NCBI GenBank assembly: GCA_958448555.1
Contig: CAUDEL010000021.1
Span: forward strand, 1 to 46,214
Direction of reading: 5' to 3'
DNA from: Limiplasma sp958448555
Lineage (GTDB): Bacteria; Bacillota; Clostridia; Christensenellales; Aristaeellaceae
DNA: 46,214 nucleotides
Below are positions 31,387 through 40,318 of this stretch, piece after piece. Each line of letters opens with the position of its first letter. Positions within the stretch are counted from its first letter, which is position 1. The notes beneath the pieces are model-generated. The model searched no databases. It was given only the letters and a program-made list of their open reading frames with translations, and was not told the origin of the DNA. The translations under genes and the position numbers were made by a program.

Positions 31387-31789
31387 GCTGCTACGGGATT
31401 TTTCCGCGATTGCCGAACTGCCGGACACGGTCGCCGAGGATATGCTAAATGCCGAAGCTGATGTGCTGGTAGAAGCGCAAAAGGCCACGGCGGGGAGTAT
31501 GCTGGCCGGGCCATACAGCAAGGGCATCACGGCATATGGCCTGACAAAAGGCAAGGTGCAGATGAGCAGCGGCGGGAAGGTTCTGCACATCACGTTCAAA
31601 GGAACGATTACTGACGCGCACCATAAGAAGCCCACGCGGATCGCGGAGATTGCCTTCATCAACGAGTTTGGCAAAGAAGGACAGCCACCGAGGCCGTTTA
31701 TCAAAACGGCCAATGAGGAAAAGGGGGAACAGGCCGTTCAGGCAGCCGCCCGTGTATACGATCGTTTTCTGAAAACAAAAGGATTTTGA
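31355..31789 (+). CDS. HK97 gp10-like head-tail joining protein
   Basis: A 144-residue protein with the gp10 pattern: GLDELLRDFSAIAELPDTVAEDMLNAEADVLVEAQKA, a basic central part and the diagnostic AEIAFINEFGKEGQPPRPFIKTA near the C-terminus. GAGGTGG lies upstream of the chosen ATG; the gene overlaps the preceding one by 32 nt in another frame. Confidence 0.85.
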   Translation: MASFRVDGLDELLRDFSAIAELPDTVAEDMLNAEADVLVEAQKATAGSMLAGPYSKGITAYGLTKGKVQMSSGGKVLHITFKGTITDAHHKKPTRIAEIAFINEFGKEGQPPRPFIKTANEEKGEQAVQAAARVYDRFLKTKGF

Positions 31790-31805
31790 AAAGGAGTGAC
31801 ACAGC

Positions 31806-32582
31806 ATGGCCGATATCGGATTGAAATACATGGCCGGAGCCATTATGGACACTGACCCGGAAAATGCGCAACCCACCTATGAACCGGGATTCGTCATTGG
31901 AAAGATGGTGAGCACCAACCTAACAGTGACGAACGCCGAGGGTGAGCTGTATGCGGACGATCAGCTTTCCGAGTATGTGAGCGAGTTTTCCAGCGCGGAT
32001 TTCACCGCAGAGGTGGATAATATTCCGCTGGAGAAGCAGGCGATCATGTACGGCGCTACCTACGAGGACAACGAGCTGTTCCACAGCACGAACGACACGC
32101 CGCCCTATATGGCTATCGGCGGCGCACAGCAATTCCGGATCAACGGCGCTAGAAAGTATCGCACCTGGTATTTTGCGAAAGCTAAGGCTTCCTTGCCCGA
32201 CTGGAAGGGTACCACCAAGGGCGGCTCAATCTCCTTTGGAACGCAGCCGATCAAGATGAAGGTGACGGCACCCAACGTCGGACGCTGGTATCGGGTGAAA
32301 GAATTCGATACCTACGAAAATGCCAAGGCGCACATTGACATGTTGCTTGGCGTGAAAGACTGGCACGGTGTTAACGTGCAGATCAATGGCGCGGAATCCG
32401 GAGAAGGTGCATCTCCGGTTGGAACAAGCTATGTAGCCAATGGCGATACGTTTGTACTGACGGTAGCGGGCACGCCTACAGCGCTGTATGACAACGGGGT
32501 GGATCAGGTCGCCAGCATCAGCGAAAACAAATATACCATTTCCAACGTGGAGGGCGATCACAATATTGCGGTGATCTTCTGA
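31806..32582 (+). CDS. Major tail protein
   Basis: A 258-residue tail tube protein: MADIGLKYMAGAIMD opening, an N-terminal beta-rich tube domain (to about 190) and a separate Gly/Thr-rich C-terminal extension (about 195-258) that resembles a small Ig- or bacterial-repeat-like decoration domain. AAAAGGAGTG precedes the ATG. Confidence 0.88.
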   Translation: MADIGLKYMAGAIMDTDPENAQPTYEPGFVIGKMVSTNLTVTNAEGELYADDQLSEYVSEFSSADFTAEVDNIPLEKQAIMYGATYEDNELFHSTNDTPPYMAIGGAQQFRINGARKYRTWYFAKAKASLPDWKGTTKGGSISFGTQPIKMKVTAPNVGRWYRVKEFDTYENAKAHIDMLLGVKDWHGVNVQINGAESGEGASPVGTSYVANGDTFVLTVAGTPTALYDNGVDQVASISENKYTISNVEGDHNIAVIF

Positions 32583-32592
32583 TGACGGTACG

Positions 32593-32632
32593 GGCGGCTG
32601 TGTTCTGCGCACAGCCGCCTGTGCGTTTTTTT
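32593..32632 (+). terminator. Hairpin with T-run after the major tail gene (partial terminator)
   Basis: A perfect 10-bp stem (32593-32602 with 32610-32619) and 7-nt loop is followed after six bases by T7. It probably reduces read-through, giving excess tail tube over downstream tail proteins. Confidence 0.7.
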
Positions 32633-32640
32633 GAAAGAAC

Positions 32641-33132
32641 ATGCTGGAGGATGAGGCCGTGAAACTGGAAGAGTATTCTTTTTTATATAATGCCGCTGCT
32701 TATTTTGCGGCCAAAGAACATTTTGGAGCAAAGGAACGCGCCGCACTGGAGGCGCTTCGGCAGAAAACGCCTGATGATGAGAAAAACTCACATGCATACA
32801 AACAAGCTGAAAGCAAGCTGGAGGACGCCGCGAACCGACAGAATTTTGTTTCCCTGATTACGCAGCCCACGCAGGAGGGATTTGACGCGCTTTGCTGGGC
32901 TGTAGCGGAACTGGCCACGCAGGGAGAGCTGCTGCGCCGCCACATGGGGCATGAACCGCGGGAGCTGCTGACGGCTGAAAAGGTTCGGCGCGAGCTTGCT
33001 CCCCATCAGATAGCGCAGGCCGTATCGTTTGTGATGGCAGCTGTGATCCACGGCATCCATGAACCTGCGGACGCTGATGCCGAGGTAGACGAGGTGCTGG
33101 AAGAACTTCAAAAAAAAACGGAAAGGAATTAA
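32641..33132 (+). CDS. Tail assembly chaperone gpG
   Basis: The upstream-frame chaperone, 163 residues, acidic and helical, located between major tail and tape measure as in lambda G. The ATG at 32641 has only a weak ribosome-binding site; a GTG at 32659 with GGAGG 8 nt upstream is an equally good or better start. The frame ends 12 nt after a run of nine A residues that forms the slippery site. Confidence 0.85.
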   Translation: MLEDEAVKLEEYSFLYNAAAYFAAKEHFGAKERAALEALRQKTPDDEKNSHAYKQAESKLEDAANRQNFVSLITQPTQEGFDALCWAVAELATQGELLRRHMGHEPRELLTAEKVRRELAPHQIAQAVSFVMAAVIHGIHEPADADAEVDEVLEELQKKTERN

Positions 33133-33266
33133 CCCTGCCCGACTATCTTGGGTTGTCGTTGGAAATGGGGCTTAGCGTGAAAGAAGCCATGCTGATGGAG
33201 ATAGTAACAGTATACAGCGTTTACCGGAAACGGTTTGACAGACGAAAGGCGGGCAGTCAGAAGTGA
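32641..33266 (+). CDS. gpGT fusion chaperone made by -1 ribosomal frameshift
   Basis: At 33111-33117 the reading frame meets A AAA AAA, the classical -1 slippery heptamer. Slipping back one base after residue 159 gives 49 further residues (starting NGKELTLPDYLGLSLEMG, ending RRKAGSQK) and a stop at 33264-33266 that overlaps the tape measure GTG start. This is the conserved gpG/gpGT arrangement, in which the T part binds the tape measure protein and G spans it. The product is 208 residues if started at 32641. Confidence 0.85.
33111..33117 (+). other. Programmed -1 frameshift slippery site
   Basis: The heptamer A AAA AAA lies in the correct phase near the 3' end of the gpG frame. An open -1 frame continues exactly to the tape measure start. 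Confidence 0.82.
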
Positions 33267-36200
33267 GTACGACGCGTGATGTCAGCACCAGACTGATTTT
33301 GCAGGGCGAGAAGGAATATCGCGCCGCCATGCAGCAGATCAGCCGGGAGTACCGGGTGCTGGAGAGCGAGCTGAAAAAAGTCGACAGCGATTTTGAGGGG
33401 CAACGGAATACCCTTGCTGCACTAGAGGCCCGACACAAGGCGCTTAACGATGTGATCGCCCAGCAAAGCCAGCGGCTGAAAGCGGAAAAGGATGCGCTGG
33501 AAAATGCCCGTAAACTGCAAGAGGATTATGCCCGTCAGGCCGCTTCCGCCCGCCAGGCCCTGGATGAGCTGATCAGCTCAACCGATGACGCGGCGAAGGG
33601 AACCGAAGAATATAAGGATGAGGTTACCAGGCTACAATCGGAGATCGCAAAGAACGAAGCAGCTGAAACCAAATGCGCACAGGCTGTTGCCAATCATACA
33701 GTAAAAGCCAATGATGCGCAGGTGAAGCTGAATACGCTGAACCGGGAATTGGCCAGCAACGGCAAATATCTTGAAGAAGCCAGAAACAGCGCGGATGGCT
33801 GCGCCAAAAGCATCGACGCGTTTGGCCGTGAGGCATCGGAAACAGGGGATGATGCTTCGCGGATGGCGCAGCGGGTAAAGGCGGGTGTGGACGCTTTATC
33901 CGCTGCGCTGGCTTCCGCCGGTATTGCCGCCGGGCTGGATAAGGTCCGGGAAGCGATCGAAGCGTGCATCGCGTCGTCAAGAGATTTTGAAAGCGCCATG
34001 GCTGGAGTGGCAAAAACCACGGACATGAGCGACGGCGAACTGGCGACGATGAGCGACGCTTTCAAGGAAATGAGCACGCGCATTCCCTTGAGCGCCAAGT
34101 CGCTGGCCAATATCGCCGAAGCCGCGGGGCAGCTGGGCATTGCCAAAGAGGACATTACCGCGTTTACGGAAGTGATGGCCAAGCTGGGCACGGCGACCGA
34201 CATGACCAGCACCGAGGCCGCCACCATGCTTGCGCAGTTTTCCGCCGTGACGGGTATGGACTCCGGCTATTATGCCAACCTTGGAAGCAGCATTGTGGCC
34301 CTGGGCAACAATTTCAGCACGACTGAAAAGAAAATCACCGAAATGGCCCAGGCTACCGCAGGCGCGGGAACGAACGCGGGCATGAGCGAAACGGATATTC
34401 TTGCGCTTTCCGCAGCCGTAACGAGCCTTGGCATAGAGGCGACCACGGGCGGTACCAATATGAGCAGCCTGATCGGCGAGATGCAAACCGCTGTGGAAAC
34501 CGGCAAGGATCTGGACGAATGGGCTGCCGCCGCCGGAATGACAGCGACGGAATTCAGCGCGCTTTGGGGCGTTGACGCTACCGAGGCGCTGCGGGCGTTT
34601 ATCCTGGGAATCGGCGACACCGAGCAGAGCATGCTGCTTACGCTCAAAACACTGGGGATCACCGAGGAGCGAACCACACGCATGATCACCAGCCTCGCCA
34701 ATGCCGAGAAGAAGAACGGGACGCTGACCAAGGCGATCACGCTCAGCAACAAGGCATGGCAGGAGAATAATGCGCTCAACAAGGAAGCCGCCACGCGATA
34801 CGAAACCACCGACAGCAAAATTCAGCTCTACAATAATTCGGTGGATGATTTGAAAATTGCCGTAGGCGACCAGCTGACGCCCGCATTGGGCACCCTTGCC
34901 GAAACGGGGGCGGACGTGGTTGGATGGGCGGCTGACTTTGTGGAGCAGAACCGCTGGCTGGTACCGGCCATTACCGGCGTTTCCACATCGCTGGGCGCGC
35001 TGACTGTTGGGGTGGTGACGGCAACCGTGGTGGTGCCTGCTCTGAAAGCGGCATGGACGGCCCTGACCACCGCCCTGAATGCATCGCCCTGGCTGATGGC
35101 GGCAAGCGCCGTGCTGGGCCTTGTGGCCGCTTTGGGCACCTGGGCCACAAGTACCAAATCACAGGTCGACGAACTGACCAGTGCAGCACAGGCGCTTCCA
35201 GAGGCATTTGAAAGCGCGAATGATCAGTATGAAGATAACCTTGCCCAGATCGAGGGGACAGCGGCCAAAGCGGATGCGCTGATCGAAAGGCTAGCTGAGT
35301 TGGAAGCCAAGAACGCGTCCACCGGTCTGGATTCGGATGAATGGCGGGAATGGAACGCGCTGCTCGGCTCCCTGGTGGAAACCGTACCGGAACTGTCCGA
35401 CAAGATCAATCTTCAAACCGGCGAGATCGATGGCGGAACAGCGGCGCTTAAGCTGAATACAGACGCCTGGAAGCAGAACGCCATCGAGCAGGCCAAGGTG
35501 AAGGCGCTTCAATCCCAATATGACGCTTATGCCGCCACCATCAGCGAGCTTGAAGAAAACCGCATCAAGCTGACCGTCGCCACCAAAGAGGCAGAGGATG
35601 CGGAGAACGCCTACCGAGAAAGCGTACAGAGGCTGACCGAGGCCACGGGTATAACCGAGGAGCAACTCAACAGCACCGGAGATGCCGCCGCGCTGCTTGC
35701 CCTTACCCTTGCTGGAAGCAGTGCGGAGTATGGTCCGTTGGTGGAAGAGGTTATCCGCCTGGGAGAAGAAAACCGGGAAGCGCAGCAGAATGTGGAGGAC
35801 CTGACGAACGCTGTCGCGGAAGATGAAGATGCCGTAGCATCCAGCAGAGAAAGCCTTGAAGCCTATAACGAAGCGCTTGGGGCGCTGGATGATGTTTCAG
35901 GCGGCGCGGCAGGCGGGATCGAGGAACTTACCGACGCACAGAGCGATCAGGTGGCGCAGTTTGAAACGCTGCAACAGAAGCTGACCGAGCTGACGGAAGC
36001 ATACGAAAAGTATTATGAGGATGCGCTGAAAAACATCAGCGGCGTGGTAAGCGGATTCGACGAGGTTACAGAAGCGGAAACCAAGTCGATCGACGAAAGC
36101 ATGAAAGCGCTGGACAGCCAGCTTGCCTATCTGACCGATTATTCGGACAACCTGCTGAAGCTGAAAGAACTGGCGGATGAGGGCGGCATTGCGCTGAATG

Positions 36201-36913
36201 AAAACCTTGTGGCCAAGCTAAGCGACGGCAGCGTGGAAAGCGCGGCCATATTGCAGGGCATAGTGGACGATGGCGGGGACAAGCTGGCGGACCTGAACGC
36301 CAAGTTTGGCGAGGTAGAAACGGGGAAAAACACGTTCGCCACCATCGTTGCGCAGATGCAGACGGATTTCAATGCCAAAACCGACGCCATGGTCCAGCAG
36401 ATGCGAAGGATGGTAGATGGACTGGATCAATCTGAGATTGCCAGTGCAAACGTAAGAAAAATTGTAAGTGATATGAATGCGGCGCTTGAAGCGGGGGTTG
36501 CGGAAACCCAGGGGATCGTAAACAGATACAATCAGGCGCTTGCCGCGCTGGGGCGCGTGCGCACGGCGAAACTGACCAGCCATGCAGCCGGACTTACGAG
36601 TGTACCATATGACGATTATCCCGCGAATCTTCATAAGGGCGAACGGGTATTGACGGCATTGCAGGCGCAGGCATTGGACGCACAGAGCCGTGTAAGCGTG
36701 TATTTCCCCGCGCCCGATTCACGGCCCGCAGCCCCGACAGTTGCCGTTGCGCGACAGACCGACCTGGACTATCGCCAGATAGGGATGGAGGTTGCCAACG
36801 CGCTGGACGGAATGAGTGTGGTGATCGACGGCGAACAAGCCGGGCGGATTCTGGCGGCCTATGTTTCGCAAGAGCAGGGCAGCGCTTTGAATGCCGGGCG
36901 GTTTTCGCTGTAA
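33263..36913 (+). CDS. Tail tape measure protein
   Basis: A 1216-residue protein, by far the longest in the late region. Residues about 10-190 are coiled coil; a tape-measure core follows (SSRDFESAMAGVAKTTDMSDGELATMSDAFKEMSTRIPLSAKSLANIAEAAGQLGI, about 235-290), then a hydrophobic block with transmembrane-like helices (about 565-630) and further coiled coil. It sets tail length and may form a channel during DNA ejection. The GTG start overlaps the gpGT stop, so translation is coupled. Confidence 0.93.
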   Translation: MSTTRDVSTRLILQGEKEYRAAMQQISREYRVLESELKKVDSDFEGQRNTLAALEARHKALNDVIAQQSQRLKAEKDALENARKLQEDYARQAASARQALDELISSTDDAAKGTEEYKDEVTRLQSEIAKNEAAETKCAQAVANHTVKANDAQVKLNTLNRELASNGKYLEEARNSADGCAKSIDAFGREASETGDDASRMAQRVKAGVDALSAALASAGIAAGLDKVREAIEACIASSRDFESAMAGVAKTTDMSDGELATMSDAFKEMSTRIPLSAKSLANIAEAAGQLGIAKEDITAFTEVMAKLGTATDMTSTEAATMLAQFSAVTGMDSGYYANLGSSIVALGNNFSTTEKKITEMAQATAGAGTNAGMSETDILALSAAVTSLGIEATTGGTNMSSLIGEMQTAVETGKDLDEWAAAAGMTATEFSALWGVDATEALRAFILGIGDTEQSMLLTLKTLGITEERTTRMITSLANAEKKNGTLTKAITLSNKAWQENNALNKEAATRYETTDSKIQLYNNSVDDLKIAVGDQLTPALGTLAETGADVVGWAADFVEQNRWLVPAITGVSTSLGALTVGVVTATVVVPALKAAWTALTTALNASPWLMAASAVLGLVAALGTWATSTKSQVDELTSAAQALPEAFESANDQYEDNLAQIEGTAAKADALIERLAELEAKNASTGLDSDEWREWNALLGSLVETVPELSDKINLQTGEIDGGTAALKLNTDAWKQNAIEQAKVKALQSQYDAYAATISELEENRIKLTVATKEAEDAENAYRESVQRLTEATGITEEQLNSTGDAAALLALTLAGSSAEYGPLVEEVIRLGEENREAQQNVEDLTNAVAEDEDAVASSRESLEAYNEALGALDDVSGGAAGGIEELTDAQSDQVAQFETLQQKLTELTEAYEKYYEDALKNISGVVSGFDEVTEAETKSIDESMKALDSQLAYLTDYSDNLLKLKELADEGGIALNENLVAKLSDGSVESAAILQGIVDDGGDKLADLNAKFGEVETGKNTFATIVAQMQTDFNAKTDAMVQQMRRMVDGLDQSEIASANVRKIVSDMNAALEAGVAETQGIVNRYNQALAALGRVRTAKLTSHAAGLTSVPYDDYPANLHKGERVLTALQAQALDAQSRVSVYFPAPDSRPAAPTVAVARQTDLDYRQIGMEVANALDGMSVVIDGEQAGRILAAYVSQEQGSALNAGRFSL

Positions 36914-36928
36914 CGGGAGGAATGCGGC

Positions 36929-37708
36929 ATGAAAGAGCTTTATCCGGTACGCCTGAACGGCGTGAGCCTGAATGCCATTGACACGCGCTTCCATGTTGCG
37001 GATGTTGAGGAGGAAGGCCCGAAAATCAAGGTGACGACCCAAAGCAGAGCAAAGTACGATGGCCTTCGGATGATGCGGCGGGAGCGGGAAACCCGCCGCA
37101 TCATTGTGCATGTGGTCCTTTGGGAGCGGGACAAGATGAAGCGTCTGGCGCTGTACGACAAGCTGGTGGAATGGGCCGAGAATGGCGGAATGCTGACGCT
37201 GGGTTATCGGAACGGCCAGCAGATTCGGGTGGAGTGTACGGAATTGCCGGATATCAGCGGGCGCGACTGGAAAGAGGAAGTGGATGTCGTTTTCACGGCA
37301 TATGACCCATATTGGCGCGGGCTTGACCCTATGGCTACGAGCGTTTCGACTGCCGCGGGACAGACGGCGACCGCATATCTGCGCCCGCGCGGCACGGCCC
37401 GGCATACGTTTTTGGAATTTGAAATTACCAATACCGGCACGGCGGCCATGAGCAGCTTGAGCGTAAGCGTAAACGGCGGTTCATTCATTCTGCGCGGCTT
37501 AACGCTTGCATATGGCAAGACGCTTACAGCCAGCTACGACAACCATGGATTTCTGGCCCTGAAAGCGGATGGAACAAGTGTGATGGACAAGCGGACAGCC
37601 GATAGCGCGGACGATCTGGTGATCAGGCAGCGTGAGAGCAACGAAATCACCATTGTGACAGATCAGGCTGCCAGGGCCAGACTGCTGGCATGGGAACAAT
37701 GGCTGTAA
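36929..37708 (+). CDS. Distal tail protein (Dit)
   Basis: A 259-residue protein of the siphovirus tail component/Dit family: LNGVSLNAIDTRFHVADVEEEGPKIKV opening, RRERETRRIIVHV and KRLALYDKLVEWAENGGMLTL core, then a C-terminal domain. It forms the hub between tail tube and tip. GGGAGG precedes the ATG. Confidence 0.88.
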   Translation: MKELYPVRLNGVSLNAIDTRFHVADVEEEGPKIKVTTQSRAKYDGLRMMRRERETRRIIVHVVLWERDKMKRLALYDKLVEWAENGGMLTLGYRNGQQIRVECTELPDISGRDWKEEVDVVFTAYDPYWRGLDPMATSVSTAAGQTATAYLRPRGTARHTFLEFEITNTGTAAMSSLSVSVNGGSFILRGLTLAYGKTLTASYDNHGFLALKADGTSVMDKRTADSADDLVIRQRESNEITIVTDQAARARLLAWEQWL

Positions 37709-37721
37709 GGAGGGATGCGGA

Positions 37722-39794
37722 TTGGATATGAGAAGCGACATCCCGCTGCCGAAGCTGTATGATTTCGATATGAAGCCAATCGGCAGGCTGCATCCAACCA
37801 AAGCGGGATATGATCTGAAACTGACACCGCTGTCAACCTGCACGCTGGAGCTGGCGGGTGAGAGCGTGAAGGATGGGCAGTTTGTGGAACTGTATGACGC
37901 CTTTGGCGATGTGGGGGTGTTTCGGGCCTACGAGGTGGCCAGGACGCGGGGAACAAAGGAACAGGAGCAGGTAAAGCTGGAGCATGCCTTCGCAACCCTT
38001 GGGGATACGGTAATTCCCGGCTACTTTGAATTTGGCGGGGTAGGGACGACTACGCGAAGCGTTCTTGCGCAGCTGCTCGCAAAACAGCGCAGGGTATATT
38101 GGGTGCTGGGGGATTGCGATTTCAGCTATGCCTACCAGTACAGCGTGGAGAACGAATACCTGATCAACGCCATCCTTAGCGTGCCGGGGCCTTTTGTGGA
38201 CGCTTATCAATGGGAATTTGACACGAGCGTTTTTCCCTTCGTGCTGCATCTGCGCAAGGCACCGACCCATGTGACCATGGAGCTTCGGCTGAACCGAAAC
38301 ATTCAGACCGTGAAGCAGACGGTGGACCGGAGCGAGCTGCGTACCCGACTGTATCCGCGCGGGTATGGCGAGGGCGTAAACCAGCTAACCATCAGAAGCG
38401 TTAATGGCGGTGTGGACTACCTTGAGAAGAACACTGCCATGTATGGCATAATCGAGGATATTTACCCGGACACCAAGATCACCGATCCGGCGACGCTGAA
38501 GGCGGCGGCGCAGGCCGTGCTGGAGGGGTGCAGCACGCCAAAGGTGACAACGGAGGTGAGCGGCGATGATGTTTTCGCTCTGACCGGCGAACCGTTGGAC
38601 CGGTTCCGCTGCGGGGCGCTGGGGCGGGTGCCGGTTTTGGAGTACGGCATCAGCATCGAGGAGCGCGTGGTTGAGGTGCGCAAGACCGATCTGTACGCCG
38701 CTGACCAGAAATCAAGGCTAGTATTCAGCAATCAGAAAAGCGATATAGTCGCAGAGACGGCCAAGCTGATACGTAAAAGCCGCATTGCAGAATTGTACAG
38801 CCAGGGAAGCACCTGCATTTACGCCATCAGCTTCAATGGAAACTGCGACGCCCAGAACCCGCTGGAAGTTTGGATACCCGTTGACGCCAATGCAGCCAGC
38901 ATCAACGTGTTTCAGATCAAATATCGGGTAACGGCCTTCCGGGCGTATTCCAAGGCGGCCAGCGCGAGCGGCGGACAGGCCAGGTCCAGCGATGCGGGCA
39001 CGCAGGCCACGGCAGAAATACCAGCCCAAGTATTCGCCAGCACGGTCAACATGACCGGCCCCATTGACGGCTATGGGGACGATATGACCTTGACCGACGG
39101 GCCGTTTGGCGACCTGGCTACGGAAACTGACGCGGCTACAGGGCGGACCGGTGCGTCCGGCGACATCACGACGCAGTCCAGCGGGAGCCTGACGACAGGG
39201 ACTGGCAACGGTAATACCGGCGAGAGCGACGATACGAGCCACAGCCATTCAACCGCCTATCATAACCATGGCAGCAATCCGGGATTGAACGTGCGCGTTG
39301 ATGTGAACAGCAATACGTGCAGCCATTCGCACCCCGCCGGGTCGCACACGCACAACATCAGCGGGCATAGCCACATTGTTCCTTCGCACAGCCACACGCT
39401 CAACAGCCATAAGCATACGATCAGCGTGCACCAGCACGGCATGAGCCACAAGCATGGCGTTTCCATTGGATTCAGATTTCCCGACATGACTATCAACGTC
39501 AGCGGACACAGCCATGTGGTGACGTTTGAGGACCATACGCACCCGATTGAATACGGCATCTTCAATGGAACCACGGCGAAGCAGGTAACGGTGAAGCTGG
39601 GCGACAACGTGGTACCTACCGCGATTTCGGACACGAAGGACTTTGACGCCGTGCCGTATATGGAGAAGGACAGCGACGGGCGTATAGTGCGCGGATGGCA
39701 CAAGCTGACCTTTGTGCCGGACCGAATGACCGGAATATCTGGAACGGCATATATCAAAACCTTTGTCACCGCCTTTGCAGGCGGAAACTACTGA
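37722..39794 (+). CDS. Tail-tip/tail-associated protein with HxH needle domain
   Basis: A 690-residue protein. The N-terminal part (to about 380) is typical of the siphovirus minor structural/Tal family that sits below Dit. A Gly/Thr/Asp-rich stretch (about 420-505) leads to an unusual region, residues about 507-607, with eleven HxH motifs (HSH, HNH, HTH, HKH, HQH). In T4 gp37 and similar needles, HxH repeats coordinate iron within an interwoven trimer; by analogy this is probably a metal-stabilised rod. I use the TTG start at 37722 (AAGGAGGG 7 nt upstream), not the ATG at 37728. Confidence 0.85.
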   Translation: MDMRSDIPLPKLYDFDMKPIGRLHPTKAGYDLKLTPLSTCTLELAGESVKDGQFVELYDAFGDVGVFRAYEVARTRGTKEQEQVKLEHAFATLGDTVIPGYFEFGGVGTTTRSVLAQLLAKQRRVYWVLGDCDFSYAYQYSVENEYLINAILSVPGPFVDAYQWEFDTSVFPFVLHLRKAPTHVTMELRLNRNIQTVKQTVDRSELRTRLYPRGYGEGVNQLTIRSVNGGVDYLEKNTAMYGIIEDIYPDTKITDPATLKAAAQAVLEGCSTPKVTTEVSGDDVFALTGEPLDRFRCGALGRVPVLEYGISIEERVVEVRKTDLYAADQKSRLVFSNQKSDIVAETAKLIRKSRIAELYSQGSTCIYAISFNGNCDAQNPLEVWIPVDANAASINVFQIKYRVTAFRAYSKAASASGGQARSSDAGTQATAEIPAQVFASTVNMTGPIDGYGDDMTLTDGPFGDLATETDAATGRTGASGDITTQSSGSLTTGTGNGNTGESDDTSHSHSTAYHNHGSNPGLNVRVDVNSNTCSHSHPAGSHTHNISGHSHIVPSHSHTLNSHKHTISVHQHGMSHKHGVSIGFRFPDMTINVSGHSHVVTFEDHTHPIEYGIFNGTTAKQVTVKLGDNVVPTAISDTKDFDAVPYMEKDSDGRIVRGWHKLTFVPDRMTGISGTAYIKTFVTAFAGGNY

Positions 39795-39820
39795 ACAAGG
39801 GAACGATGGAGGAAAAGGCT

Positions 39821-40015
39821 ATGAACGAAAGCATGGAGAAGCACTGCCCATTGACTGGACACCCCTGTGACCAGGACTGCGCATGGAAGCGCGGGAAGGA
39901 ATGCGCGGTATGGGTCCTCGCCGGGGAAGCATTCGCGCTGACAGAGGCATTTATGGTGGTGCATCGCCTTACGCCAATCGGAGAATCACACAAAAAGGAG
40001 GATGACGAACAATGA
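39821..40015 (+). CDS. Small Cys-rich tail-region protein
   Basis: A 64-residue protein with four cysteines in a short N-terminal motif (CPLTGHPCDQDCAWKRGKEC) that looks like a small zinc or Fe-S binding knuckle, followed by a helix. GGAGG precedes the ATG at 39821. It overlaps the next gene by ATGA. Function unknown; such proteins recur beside tail-fibre genes in Firmicutes phages. Confidence 0.65.
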   Translation: MNESMEKHCPLTGHPCDQDCAWKRGKECAVWVLAGEAFALTEAFMVVHRLTPIGESHKKEDDEQ

Positions 40016-40287
40016 GCAAACAGATCACGATCCGCGACAGTCAAAGCATCAGCCGCGACATGCTGACGACGGACGAAAACGGAAATGCGGTACAGATAGC
40101 AATGGTCAGCGGGGATATCCGACCGGGGCGCGGATTCAGCGTGACCGTACACCTGACGAAGCCGGAGCAGGTGGCTGAAGCAGCGGAGGCATTCGCCAAA
40201 TGGGTTGATGATTTCATTGAGGAGGTAAAAAGGCTGGCGGCTTCCAGCGGCATACCGATCGGCGGCGGTGAAGGTGCCGGATCATGA
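40012..40287 (+). CDS. Small phage protein of unknown function
   Basis: A 91-residue protein with beta-strand-rich first half and an amphipathic helix (PEQVAEAAEAFAKWVDDFIEEVKRLA) before a Gly-rich end. AAGGAGG upstream. Located between tail-tip and BppU genes; no family recognised. Confidence 0.65.
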   Translation: MSKQITIRDSQSISRDMLTTDENGNAVQIAMVSGDIRPGRGFSVTVHLTKPEQVAEAAEAFAKWVDDFIEEVKRLAASSGIPIGGGEGAGS

Positions 40288-40318
40288 CTGCATCTGTACA
40301 TAAAAGGGGTGATCGGGT

